Source: Sphaerimonospora sp050942215 (lineage in GTDB: Bacteria > Actinomycetota > Actinomycetes > Streptosporangiales > Streptosporangiaceae). Taken from it: a stretch of 64,000 nt of DNA. The notes below the pieces were generated by a model that ran no database searches, was not told the origin of the DNA, and was given only the letters and a program-made list of their open reading frames with translations. The stretch lies in the NCBI RefSeq assembly GCF_050942215.1, contig NZ_CP192056.1:3348001-3412000 (forward strand). Reading direction: 5' to 3'. This document shows, piece after piece, positions 1 to 7,361 of this stretch (position 1 is its first letter; each line of letters begins with the position of its first letter). The translations under genes were made by a program, and so were the position numbers.

Positions 1-1
1 C

Positions 2-268
2 GCGTGGGCCCTGGCCGCTCCGCAGGCCGCCGCGCACGCGGCGGCAGCGCGCCCCGCCGTTCCCGGCATCGCCCCGGCCGGTGCGGGAGGAGGAGGAAAC
101 GGGGGCGGCACCGGCACGGGCACCGGCAGCGCCGTCAACTCCAGCGGCGGAACCCCCATCCAGCAGGCGGCGATCACGGTGAACGGGCTCAGCACGTTTC
201 AGGCGGCCGTCTGCAACCAGCGCATGCAGATGTGCAACATCAACCAGCAGCTGTGGACCCAATGGTGA
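2..268 (+). CDS. C-terminal part of a small secreted-type protein, 5' end outside window
   Basis: This is an open reading frame from the window edge to a TGA at 266-268, 88 codons visible. It begins with an Ala-rich stretch that could be the end of a signal peptide, then a Gly/Thr linker (GGGGNGGGTGTGTG). A short C-terminal part with two cysteines follows (AAVCNQRMQMCNINQQLW). The Cys-x6-Cys-Asn spacing resembles the next gene (QCQGAKVCNVV), so the two may be distant paralogues exported together. No enzyme family is recognised. The alternative frame starting at base 4 gives a very Arg-rich protein and looks like a shadow. Confidence 0.5.
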   Translation, partial: AWALAAPQAAAHAAAARPAVPGIAPAGAGGGGNGGGTGTGTGSAVNSSGGTPIQQAAITVNGLSTFQAAVCNQRMQMCNINQQLWTQW

Positions 269-430
269 CCCGGGAGCGACGGCCGGCGGGCCATCCGGAA
301 ATGGGACATCCATGACCCGCCGCTGATCGTCGGGAACGCACCCCCGGGAATGCCGCCGCGTACGCTGACCAGGGCGTCCGGCCGGCCGGGCGCCTGCCCG
401 GACCCGTCCGACTCCCAGGGGCGAAAGCGA

Positions 431-1189
431 ATGATTCGTCAGCGGTACGGCAAGGCATCCAGAACGTCGCTCTCCGCGTGCCTCGCCGCCGGTGTGTCCA
501 TTTCGGCCGTGCTCGTCCTCGGCGCCGCCGCCCCCGCCTCGGCCGGCCAGGACAGCGAGCCCCGCCCTGCCAGGAAGACGTCGAAGAACCTCGGATCCGA
601 CCGTGACGGGAAGGGCGTGCGCGGGTCCTCCCCGACCGCTGGGCGCGACCAGCGCATCCGGCGGAACTCATCCACGATCAGAACTCGGATGGCGAACATG
701 CAGAACGCCCAGTGTCAGGGCGCGAAGGTCTGCAACGTGGTCCAGAGAATAGTCCTCGTCGTGCCCAAGAACTTCAAGAAGTTCAAGAAGCGGATCAGGA
801 AAGCGATGCGGGGGAAGCCGCGGAGGACGCCGATGGTGAGGCTGCCGGAACCTTCGCCGCCGCCCGCCGTGCCCGTGCCGTCGGTGCCTCCGGCGCCCGC
901 CCTGCCCCCGATCGAAATCGAGCCCGCCGAGGCCCCGGCCGCCGAAGCCGGGCCCGCCGGAACGCAGCCCGCCGAGACCCTGTCCGCCGAGACCCTGTCC
1001 GCAGAAACCCCGGCCGCAGAAACCCGGCCCGCCGAAGGCCCGGCCGCCGAAGCCGGACCCGCCGAAACCCGGCCTGTCGCGGCGGCCGGGCCGATCGGGA
1101 CGCCGTCCGTACGGGCCCCGGCCGCCGCACCTCCGCTGCTGGACGGGCTCACCGGCGCCGGGCTCGGCCTGGTCCGGAGACTGGTGTGA
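431..1189 (+). CDS. Secreted repeat-rich protein of unknown function
   Basis: The product is 252 residues. I chose the ATG at 431 because it follows an AGGGGCGAAAGCGA ribosome-binding region and opens a typical export signal: MIRQRYGK, then a hydrophobic core, then AAAPASAG as the likely cleavage site. The middle is basic and holds two cysteines in QCQGAKVCN plus KKFKKRIRK. From about residue 140 the protein is Pro-rich, and from about residue 175 it carries a degenerate five-residue repeat of the type AExxx (AETLS twice, then AETPA, AETRP), coded by about 15-bp repeats at 950-1075. No catalytic domain is visible. It is probably a surface or secreted structural protein, related in its Cys pair to the gene ending at 268. 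Confidence 0.6.
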   Translation: MIRQRYGKASRTSLSACLAAGVSISAVLVLGAAAPASAGQDSEPRPARKTSKNLGSDRDGKGVRGSSPTAGRDQRIRRNSSTIRTRMANMQNAQCQGAKVCNVVQRIVLVVPKNFKKFKKRIRKAMRGKPRRTPMVRLPEPSPPPAVPVPSVPPAPALPPIEIEPAEAPAAEAGPAGTQPAETLSAETLSAETPAAETRPAEGPAAEAGPAETRPVAAAGPIGTPSVRAPAAAPPLLDGLTGAGLGLVRRLV

Positions 1190-1235
1190 CGCGCGTGCCG
1201 AGCCGTACCCGTCCCCGGCCCCCTCGCGCGGAACG

Positions 1236-1425
1236 TACCGGAGGCCTGGTGTAGGCTCCGAGCCGCAAGCGACGGACGCGGAGTGAAGCCCGGTGTGAAT
1301 CCGGCGCGGTCCCGCCACTGTCACCGGGGGTGATCCTCGGCCGCCGCCCTCAGGGGGGAGGCCGGGAGAGCGCCCGACCGGGAGCCAGGATATTCCGGCC
1401 GTCGGACCTTCGACCGGGGGCGCGG
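1236..1425 (+). promoter_or_regulatory. Cobalamin (B12) riboswitch
   Basis: The transcript leader holds the class-typical core: GTGAAGCCCGGTGTGAATCCG, then GGTCCCGCCACTG, and later the B12 box GAGCCAGGA at 1381-1389. It lies upstream of cobQ-cobC. Family knowledge says adenosylcobalamin binding hides the downstream ribosome-binding site or ends transcription. Here the GGAGG at 1433-1437 lies just past the B12 box and is the likely target. The outer boundaries are approximate. Confidence 0.9.
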
Positions 1426-1444
1426 ACCCCAGGGAGGACACGCC

Positions 1445-1504
1445 ATGGCCGGCTCCGGCTCGCGCGCACGCACCTCATCGCCGGTCTCGCGACCCATCCG
1501 CTGA
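1445..1504 (+). CDS. Short leader ORF between riboswitch and cobQ
   Basis: A 19-codon ORF (MAGSGSRARTSSPVSRPIR) starts at an ATG with the best ribosome-binding site in the region, GGAGG at 1433-1437 with a 7-nt spacer. It stops with TGA at 1502-1504, one base before the GTG of cobQ. cobQ has no Shine-Dalgarno of its own. The simple reading is that the riboswitch controls initiation here and cobQ is translated by termination-coupled reinitiation. The alternative is that the leader is not translated and cobQ starts in another way. The peptide has no recognised function. Confidence 0.45.
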   Translation: MAGSGSRARTSSPVSRPIR

Positions 1505-1505
1505 C

Positions 1506-3026
1506 GTGCCACGACACACCGGCGGCGCGCTGCTCGTCGCCGGCACCACCTCCGACGCGGGCAAGAGCGTACTCACGGCCGGCCTGTGCCGGTGGCTGGC
1601 CCGGCGCGGCGTGCGGGTCGCGCCGTTCAAGGCGCAGAACATGTCGCTGAACTCGATGGTCACCGCCGACGGCGGCGAGATCGGCCGCGCCCAGGCGATG
1701 CAGGCGGCCGCCGCGCGGGTCGAACCGGAGGCGGCGATGAACCCCGTGCTGCTCAAGCCGGGCGGGGAGCGGCACGCCCACGTCGTCGTGCTCGGCCGTC
1801 CGCACGCCGAGGTCGACGCGCTCTCCTACCGGGGGCACAAGCCCGCCCTTCTCGACGTCGCCGTGGCCGCGCTGACCGACCTGCGCCGCCGCTTCGACGT
1901 GGTGATCTGCGAGGGCGCCGGCAGCCCGGCCGAGGTGAACCTGCGCGACCGCGACATCGCGAACATGGGTCTCGCACGCGCCGCCGGCCTGCCCGTCCTG
2001 GTCGTCGGGGACATCGACCGGGGCGGGGTGCTCGCGCACTTCGCCGGCACCCTGGCCGTCCTCGACCCGGCCGACCAGCGGCACATCGCCGGCTTCGTGG
2101 TCAACAAGTTCCGCGGCGACCCCGCGCTGCTGCGGCCGGGCCTGGACTGGCTGCACGGGGCCACCGGGCGGGCCTGCCTCGGCGTGCTGCCCTGGCTGGC
2201 CGGGCTCTGGCTCGACGTGGAGGACTCCCTCGACCTCGACAGCCGGCCCGGGCTGCTCACCCCTCCCGTCGGGCGGGACATCCTGCGGGTCGCGCTCGTA
2301 CGGCTCCCGCGGATGTCCAACGTGACCGACGCCGACGCGCTGGCCGCAGAACCCGGCGTGAGCGTGCGGCTGGTCACCACCCCCGCCGAGATGGCCGACG
2401 CCGACCTCGTCATCGTGCCAGGCACCCGTTCGACGGTCTCGGATCTGGCCTGGCTGCGTGCGCGCGGCATCGACGCGGAGCTGCGACGCAGGGCCGGGGA
2501 CGGCCGGCCGGTGCTCGGCGTGTGCGGCGGCCTGCAGATGCTCGGCGCCGAGATCGGCGACGACGACGGCGTGGAGAGCCGGACGCCCGCCGTCCCCGGT
2601 CTCGGGCTGCTGCCGGTGCGCACCGCCTTCACCCGGTCGAAGGTGCTCGCGTCGGCGACCGGGCGGTGGCGCGGCCATGAGGTGTCGGGCTACCGGATCC
2701 ATCACGGCCGGGTCTCCGTCGACGGCGGCGAGCCGTTCCTCGACGGCTGCCGCAGCGGTCAGGTGTGGGGGACGACCTGGCACGGGATCTTCGAGCGCGA
2801 CGGATTCCGGCGGGCGTTCCTGGCCGAGGTGGCGCGGGCCGCCGGTCGCACGTGGCTGCCCGGCGCCGAGTCGTTCGCCGAGCGCCGTGAGGCCCGTCTC
2901 GACGCGGTCGGCGACCTCGTCGAGGAGCACCTGGACACCGACGCGGTGTGGCGGCTGATCGAGCGCGGCGTGCCCGCCGGACTGCCCCCCGTCACGCTGA
3001 CCTCACCCGGCCACCGGATCCGATGA
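1506..3026 (+). CDS. cobQ: Cobyric acid synthase CobQ
   Basis: This glutamine-dependent amidotransferase amidates side chains of the corrin ring (adenosylcobyrinic acid a,c-diamide to cobyric acid). At 506 residues it is near the usual length. The N-terminal synthetase domain shows the P-loop-like GTTSDAGKS and the hallmark FKAQNMSLNS. The C-terminal class I glutaminase domain has the nucleophile Cys near residue 340 (GVCGGLQMLG) and the His of GTTWHGIF near residue 426. The start is GTG at 1506; no upstream in-frame start fits. It is controlled by the cobalamin riboswitch and overlaps cobC by ATGA at 3023-3026, so the two are probably translationally coupled. Confidence 0.95.
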   Translation: MPRHTGGALLVAGTTSDAGKSVLTAGLCRWLARRGVRVAPFKAQNMSLNSMVTADGGEIGRAQAMQAAAARVEPEAAMNPVLLKPGGERHAHVVVLGRPHAEVDALSYRGHKPALLDVAVAALTDLRRRFDVVICEGAGSPAEVNLRDRDIANMGLARAAGLPVLVVGDIDRGGVLAHFAGTLAVLDPADQRHIAGFVVNKFRGDPALLRPGLDWLHGATGRACLGVLPWLAGLWLDVEDSLDLDSRPGLLTPPVGRDILRVALVRLPRMSNVTDADALAAEPGVSVRLVTTPAEMADADLVIVPGTRSTVSDLAWLRARGIDAELRRRAGDGRPVLGVCGGLQMLGAEIGDDDGVESRTPAVPGLGLLPVRTAFTRSKVLASATGRWRGHEVSGYRIHHGRVSVDGGEPFLDGCRSGQVWGTTWHGIFERDGFRRAFLAEVARAAGRTWLPGAESFAERREARLDAVGDLVEEHLDTDAVWRLIERGVPAGLPPVTLTSPGHRIR

Positions 3027-4159
3027 ACCCGACGATGAACGCCGCCATCGCCCCCGAGACCGGGCACGACCTCGGACACGGTGACTACGATCTCCGGCAC
3101 CACGGCGACGCCGAGGCCGTGCCGGGGATGCTCGACTTCGCGGTCAACGTGCGCCTGACCGCGCCGCCGGAGTGGCTGCGCGCCGTGCTCGTCGACGCGC
3201 TCGGCACGCTCGGCCGATATCCGGACGCGGGCGCGGCGACCGCCGCCGCGGCGGCCAGGCACGGAAGGCCCGCCGCCGAGGTGCTTCCGACGGCGGGCGC
3301 GGCCGAGGCGTTCGTACTGCTCGCACGGGCGCTTCGGCCGCGCCGCGCCGTGTGCGTGCACCCGTCGTTCACCGAACCCGAGGCGGCGTTGCGCGCGGCC
3401 GGGCACGACGTCCAGCGCGTGGTGCTGCCCGCGCCGTACGACCTGCGGCCGGAGCCGGCCTCCGCCGGTTTCGTCCCGGCCGATCTGATCCCGGCCGACG
3501 CCGACCTGGTCGTGCTCGGCAACCCGACCAACCCGACGGGTGTGCTGCACGACCCCGCCGACCTGGTGCGGCTGGCCAGGCCGGGCCGGGTCCTCGTCGT
3601 GGACGAGGCGTTCATCGACACCGTCCCGGGCGAGCGGGGCAGCATCGCGGCCCGGCGGGACGTTCCCGGCCTCGTCGTGGTGCGCAGCCTGACCAAGACG
3701 TGGGGGCTGGCCGGGCTGCGGGTGGGCTACGTGCTCGCGGAACCGGCGATGGTCCGCACGCTGGCGCGGGCCCAGCCGCTGTGGTCGGTGTCCGCACCGG
3801 CGCTGGCCGCGCTCGCGGCGTGCTGCTCGCCCGCGGCGCTGGCCGAGGCGGACCGGGCGGCTGCGCTGCTCGGTGAGCACCGTGCCCGTCTGCTCGCCGG
3901 TCTCGCCGAGCTCGGGATCGAGGTCGTCGCGCCGTCGTCGGCCTCGTTCGTGCTCGTCCGCGCGGTGGGCGGCCTCGACCTGCGCGAGCGGCTGCGCGCG
4001 GCCGGCATCGCGGTCCGCCGGGCCGACACGTTCCCGGGTCTCGGCCCCGACCACCTGCGCATCGCCGTACGGCCGCCCGCCCAGACCGACCGCCTGCTCA
4101 CCGAGCTGAAATCGATCGTCGCCGGGACCCCGGCCCCGGCTCTCCCGGACCGCGCCTGA
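3023..4159 (+). CDS. cobC: CobC-type PLP aminotransferase (threonine-phosphate decarboxylase-like)
   Basis: The protein has 378 residues and the fold-type I aminotransferase/HisC pattern. The PLP lysine is near residue 225 (SLTKTWGLAGLR), with a cofactor-binding Asp/Asn run at GNPTNPTG and a C-terminal Arg in LRIAVRPP. In cobalamin synthesis this family makes (R)-1-amino-2-propanol phosphate from threonine phosphate for attachment to cobyric acid. The ATGA overlap with cobQ and the shared riboswitch support that role. Histidinol-phosphate aminotransferase is the main alternative but is less likely in this context. It ends four bases from the convergent YceI gene and no terminator lies between them. 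Confidence 0.88.
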   Translation: MNPTMNAAIAPETGHDLGHGDYDLRHHGDAEAVPGMLDFAVNVRLTAPPEWLRAVLVDALGTLGRYPDAGAATAAAAARHGRPAAEVLPTAGAAEAFVLLARALRPRRAVCVHPSFTEPEAALRAAGHDVQRVVLPAPYDLRPEPASAGFVPADLIPADADLVVLGNPTNPTGVLHDPADLVRLARPGRVLVVDEAFIDTVPGERGSIAARRDVPGLVVVRSLTKTWGLAGLRVGYVLAEPAMVRTLARAQPLWSVSAPALAALAACCSPAALAEADRAAALLGEHRARLLAGLAELGIEVVAPSSASFVLVRAVGGLDLRERLRAAGIAVRRADTFPGLGPDHLRIAVRPPAQTDRLLTELKSIVAGTPAPALPDRA

Positions 4160-4163
4160 CGGC

Positions 4164-4709
4164 TCAGGCGAGGCCGACGTCGAACCGCACCTCGACGTCG
4201 TCGCTGAGCTTGAGCGCGCCGAAGAACGCGGAGTACGGCTTGATCCCCCAGCGGCTCTGGGTGACGGTCGCCGTGCCGCGCACGCGGTCCCCGTCGAACC
4301 GGCACTCCAGCGTCACCGGCCGGGCCACGCCGACGATGGTGAGATCGCCGTGCACCCGGAACGACTCCGGGGTCCCCTCGACACCGGTCGACCGGAAGGC
4401 GATCGTCGGGTGCTTCCCGGTGTGCAGGACCTTCTCCCGGATGTTCTTCTCGATCTCCCGGCGGTCGGAGTCGGTGAGCGGTTTCACGCCCCCGGTGCCC
4501 TCCCTGACCTCCAGCGAGCCGGCCTCGGCCTCGACGGTCAGCGCGGAGGCCGGCGGATCGCCGGGGTCGACCACCGCCTCCCCGCGCCAGCGTGTGACCT
4601 CGATGACGAGATCGTGTCCGGCCTTCGCGCCCAGCCCGGTCCGGCCGGTCCGCACGAGAAGCCGGTCGGTCTGCGTCCCCAGCTGATGTTTTCCCGCAGC
4701 GACGTCCAT
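4164..4709 (-). CDS. YceI-family lipid-binding-like protein
   Basis: The product has 181 residues and covers one YceI domain: GxHDL-like start (AKAGHDLVIEV), SLEVREG, the middle helix DRREIEKNIREKVL, HPTIAFRSTGV, and the end TVTQSRWGIKPYSAFFGALKL. Members bind long isoprenoid or amphipathic molecules in a lipocalin-like barrel. No signal peptide is visible, so this copy is probably cytoplasmic. It is a single gene convergent with cobC. The substrate is unknown. Confidence 0.85.
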   Translation of the reverse strand: MDVAAGKHQLGTQTDRLLVRTGRTGLGAKAGHDLVIEVTRWRGEAVVDPGDPPASALTVEAEAGSLEVREGTGGVKPLTDSDRREIEKNIREKVLHTGKHPTIAFRSTGVEGTPESFRVHGDLTIVGVARPVTLECRFDGDRVRGTATVTQSRWGIKPYSAFFGALKLSDDVEVRFDVGLA

Positions 4710-4887
4710 ATCCCCAGGCTAGGTCGTGTCCCCGCGACCGCCGCGCCGCCATACCGGAGAGATCGCGGGTAGCGGGGTCGCCTCGATGACGTTCGGCGGC
4801 GCCCCGCGAAGGTGAGCCGGCGGCCCGACCTCGTCGCGGCGGCGCGCGGCCGCCGTCCCGGGGATCACGGCCCGCTGAGGACACCCC

Positions 4888-5715
4888 TCACGAGCGGGGA
4901 GCCTCCGACCGGCGGAGTTCGACGCAGCACTCGCCGGGACGGGGGTCGAGCACGGCCTCGACGGCGGTGCAGCGCAGGCCGTCGAGATAGCCCTCGAGGA
5001 ACGCGTGGTTCATGCCGCATACCAGGTCGGGGGCCCTGGCGGCGAGGGGGTGGAACGGGCAGTTGCGCATCCGCAGCCGGGTGGGGGTCTCCCGGACGGG
5101 CTCGAATCCGTGCTCGTCGAGCATCCGCCGGCAGATCGTGAGCGCGCGTTCGGCGCCGAGCCGTCCGAGCCTGGTCCGTCCGCGCTCGGCCTGGCCGAGC
5201 TCCCGCCCGGTCTCCCCCGCCGTGCGGGTGGCCGCCTGCCCGGCGGTCTCGTCGTCGCGCTCGGTCAGTACGGCCCGCATGAGCATGTCGGCCAGCAGTT
5301 CGTGGCGGCGGTCGGGGATGCTGACCCGGATCTGCGTGTCGGTGGGTTCGTACGCCTTGGGCTGCCGTCCGACCTTCCGCACACCGCCGGGAGCCGCGTA
5401 GCGGGCACGCAGCAGGCCCGCGTCGACGAGCTTGTCGAGGTGGAAGGCGGCCAGTTTGCGTGAGATGCCGGCGCTGGCCGCCGCCTCGTCCCGGGTGACG
5501 GGACGGCGGGCGCGGCGAATGAAGGCGAACATCTGACGCCGGGTGCGCTCCCCCAGCACACTGACGGACTCGATCGCGGCGTCGCCGGAGCGATCCGCCA
5601 CGACCGGGTCGGCCGAATCGGCCAGATCGAGCGGGTCGGCCGGGATCGCGTCCGGCGGAGGCGTGCCCGGGGCGTCTGGCCGGGGCATGTCGGGCGGGGT
5701 CGGTGGAGCGGCCAC
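4888..5715 (-). CDS. Winged-helix regulator with a SufR-like C-terminal cysteine cluster
   Basis: About 275 residues if GTG at 5715 is used; an ATG ten codons in (MPRPDAP) is equally possible and neither has a clear ribosome-binding site. The N-terminal third is a winged helix (LGERTRRQMFAFIRR, VTRDEAAASAGISRKLAAFHLDKL). The C-terminal part carries cysteines at NCPF, LVCGMNH, LRCTAV and GECC, with spacing near C-x13-C-x15-C-x13-C. This resembles the Fe-S ligand pattern of SufR. The gene diverges from the DUF2231 membrane protein, with a palindrome between them, so it may control that gene. Fe-S binding is an inference. Confidence 0.75.
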   Translation of the reverse strand: MAAPPTPPDMPRPDAPGTPPPDAIPADPLDLADSADPVVADRSGDAAIESVSVLGERTRRQMFAFIRRARRPVTRDEAAASAGISRKLAAFHLDKLVDAGLLRARYAAPGGVRKVGRQPKAYEPTDTQIRVSIPDRRHELLADMLMRAVLTERDDETAGQAATRTAGETGRELGQAERGRTRLGRLGAERALTICRRMLDEHGFEPVRETPTRLRMRNCPFHPLAARAPDLVCGMNHAFLEGYLDGLRCTAVEAVLDPRPGECCVELRRSEAPRS

Positions 5716-5780
5716 GATTCCACGATAACGCCGACGAGCGTGGATCCGAACCGGAGCATCGGCCTTTTCATCAGGAGCGC

Positions 5781-5818
5781 TTGACCATCCGCCCCCAATA
5801 AGACCAATATCTATTGGT
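5781..5818 (+). promoter_or_regulatory. Putative promoter and operator between divergent regulator and DUF2231 gene
   Basis: TTGACC at 5781-5786 is a plausible -35. An inverted repeat ACCAAT-ATCT-ATTGGT follows at 5803-5818 and covers the expected -10 area. It is AT-rich in a GC-rich genome. The position fits a repressor site for the divergent winged-helix regulator. The -10 itself is weak, so exact promoter elements are uncertain. Confidence 0.45.
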
Positions 5819-5836
5819 GAAAAGGAGGTGGTAGAC

Positions 5837-6469
5837 GTGAGCGGAACCACGCGACCGCAGGCCAAGCGGCCGGTCAGCGCCGCGCTCGCCGGGCCGTACG
5901 GACACCCGTTCCATCCCATGCTGGTCACGGTTCCGATCGGGGCCTGGGTGGCGAGCCTCGTCTTCGACGTCGCCTCGCTGTTCGTGAGCGAGCCGGAGTT
6001 CCCGGCCCGGGCGGCGATGTGGCTGATCGGGCTCGGCGTGATCGGCGCGCTGGCCGCCGCCATGGCCGGGTTCCTCGACCTGCTCGCAATTCCACCCGGC
6101 ACCCGGGCCTTCCGCGTCGGCCTGACCCATATGACGCTCAACCTGCTGGTGACCGCGGCCTACGCGGGCGGCTTCTGGTGGCGTCACGCCGGTCCCCCGC
6201 CGAGCGGCGGCGTCGAACCGGGACAGCTCGCGCTCAACGCGGCGAGCCTGGCCGTGCTCGCCGCGTCCGGATATCTGGGCGGCATGCTCGCCTACCGTTA
6301 CGGCGTGCGGGTCGCCGACGAGACGACCCAGGCCGAAGGCTTCGTCCCCGCGAACCAGGCCGGCACAGACCAGGCCGGCACAGACCAGGCCGGCACAGAC
6401 CAGGCCGGCACAGACCAGGCCGGCCTCGGCCGGGACGACGCCGGCCGGGACGACGCGGGCGCCCGCTGA
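5837..6469 (+). CDS. DUF2231-family integral membrane protein
   Basis: The product has 210 residues. I chose GTG at 5837, seven bases after an AAAGGAGGT site; the GTG at 5828 overlaps that site and is unlikely. It has the DUF2231 signature GHPFHPMLVTVPIG near the start and four hydrophobic segments (about residues 30-55, 65-90, 100-120 and 135-155). The C-terminal tail has four perfect 15-bp repeats coding QAGTD and then a GRDDA duplication. Members often sit with heme or redox proteins, but the function is not established. It is probably regulated by the divergent gene. Confidence 0.8.
   Translation: MSGTTRPQAKRPVSAALAGPYGHPFHPMLVTVPIGAWVASLVFDVASLFVSEPEFPARAAMWLIGLGVIGALAAAMAGFLDLLAIPPGTRAFRVGLTHMTLNLLVTAAYAGGFWWRHAGPPPSGGVEPGQLALNAASLAVLAASGYLGGMLAYRYGVRVADETTQAEGFVPANQAGTDQAGTDQAGTDQAGTDQAGLGRDDAGRDDAGAR
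6356..6415 (+). repeat. In-frame 15-bp minisatellite in the DUF2231 gene
   Basis: Four identical tandem copies of CAGGCCGGCACAGAC run from 6356 to 6415, then a partial fifth copy. They code QAGTD repeated in the hydrophilic C-terminal tail. Because the unit is a multiple of three, copy number can change without breaking the frame. Confidence 0.95.
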
Positions 6470-6565
6470 CGCCGCCCCGCGGTCCCTCCCCCGATCGAGT
6501 CCCCTCCCCCCGTTTCCGTGACCGTCGTCCCGCGCCGGCCACTCCCAACCCCGTCTGGAGAGACA

Positions 6566-6985
6566 ATGGACATCGCCGCACTCGTCACCTGGCTCATCAC
6601 CGCCCTCGGCGGCTTCTACATGCTCGGCATCTGGATCTCACGGGGCGGCACCCGGGGCGGCGTGAGCCGGCTGCCCGTCCCGGTCGTCCTCGGCCACTTC
6701 GCGCTCGCCGCCGTCGGGCTGATCGTGTGGATCGTCTACCTGATCATGGGCGGCACCGCACTGGCGTGGACCGCGTTCGTCCTGCTCGTGCCGGTCGCCC
6801 TGCTGGGATTCATCATGTTCGCCCGCTGGATCCCCCAGCGCAGGGCGGCCCAGGCCACCGACGGGCGGCACGCATCGGCCGAGCGGGGCTTCCCGGTGCC
6901 CGTCGTCGTGGGGCACGGCCTGTTCGCCGTCGCGACCGTGGTGCTCGTGCTGCTGTCAGCGCTGGGTGCCGGCGGCGCGTTCTGA
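6566..6985 (+). CDS. Small integral membrane protein of unknown function
   Basis: The product has 139 residues from an ATG preceded by CTGGAGAGACA. Four hydrophobic segments are visible: LVTWLITALGGFYMLGIWI, FALAAVGLIVWIVYLIM, AFVLLVPVALLGFIMF and VVVGHGLFAVATVVLVLLSAL. Two similar PVPVV-GH motifs (VLGHFA and VVGHGLFA) suggest an internal duplication of a two-helix hairpin. It lies 96 bp behind the DUF2231 gene and may be co-transcribed with it and with the ArsC-like gene that follows. No named function is recognised. Confidence 0.7.
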   Translation: MDIAALVTWLITALGGFYMLGIWISRGGTRGGVSRLPVPVVLGHFALAAVGLIVWIVYLIMGGTALAWTAFVLLVPVALLGFIMFARWIPQRRAAQATDGRHASAERGFPVPVVVGHGLFAVATVVLVLLSALGAGGAF

Positions 6986-7000
6986 GGCGAGAATGGAACC

Positions 7001-7357
7001 ATGGAGATCTGGATCAATCCGGCGTGCTCGAAGTGCCGGTCGGCGCTGTCCCTCCTGGACGCCGAGGGCGCGAAGTACACCATCCGGTACTACCTGGAGG
7101 AGCCGCCCACGGTCCGGGAGATCGAGGACGTGCTGGACCGGCTCAACCTGGAGCCCTGGGACATCACCCGCCTCGGCGAACCGCCCGCCGTCGATCTCGG
7201 CATGGCCTCGTGGCCGCGTGGTCGGGCGGATCGCGCGCGGTGGATCGAGGCCCTGGCCGCGCATCCCTCCCTGATCCAACGGCCGATCATCACGGCCGAC
7301 GACGGGACGGCTGTGGTGGGCCGCTCTCCCGAGGCGGTGCGGTCCGTCCTGTCGTGA
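7001..7357 (+). CDS. ArsC/Spx-family thioredoxin-fold protein
   Basis: The product has 118 residues, the full length of the ArsC-like fold. The active site is NPACSKCRSAL near residues 7-17, a CxxC form. Later family features are IEDVLDRL and the loop LIQRPIITADDGTAVVGR, with the Arg-Pro that lies next to the substrate in arsenate reductases. It could reduce arsenate or act as a thiol oxidoreductase; no arsenic genes lie nearby, so a redox role is as likely. It is 15 bp downstream of the membrane protein gene and convergent with the oxidase gene, four bases apart. Confidence 0.8.
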   Translation: MEIWINPACSKCRSALSLLDAEGAKYTIRYYLEEPPTVREIEDVLDRLNLEPWDITRLGEPPAVDLGMASWPRGRADRARWIEALAAHPSLIQRPIITADDGTAVVGRSPEAVRSVLS

Positions 7358-7361
7358 CGTC

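Noticed and set aside
5828..5836. GTG at 5828 as start of the DUF2231 protein
   Set aside because: It overlaps the AAAGGAGGTG ribosome-binding site, so GTG at 5837 is better placed.
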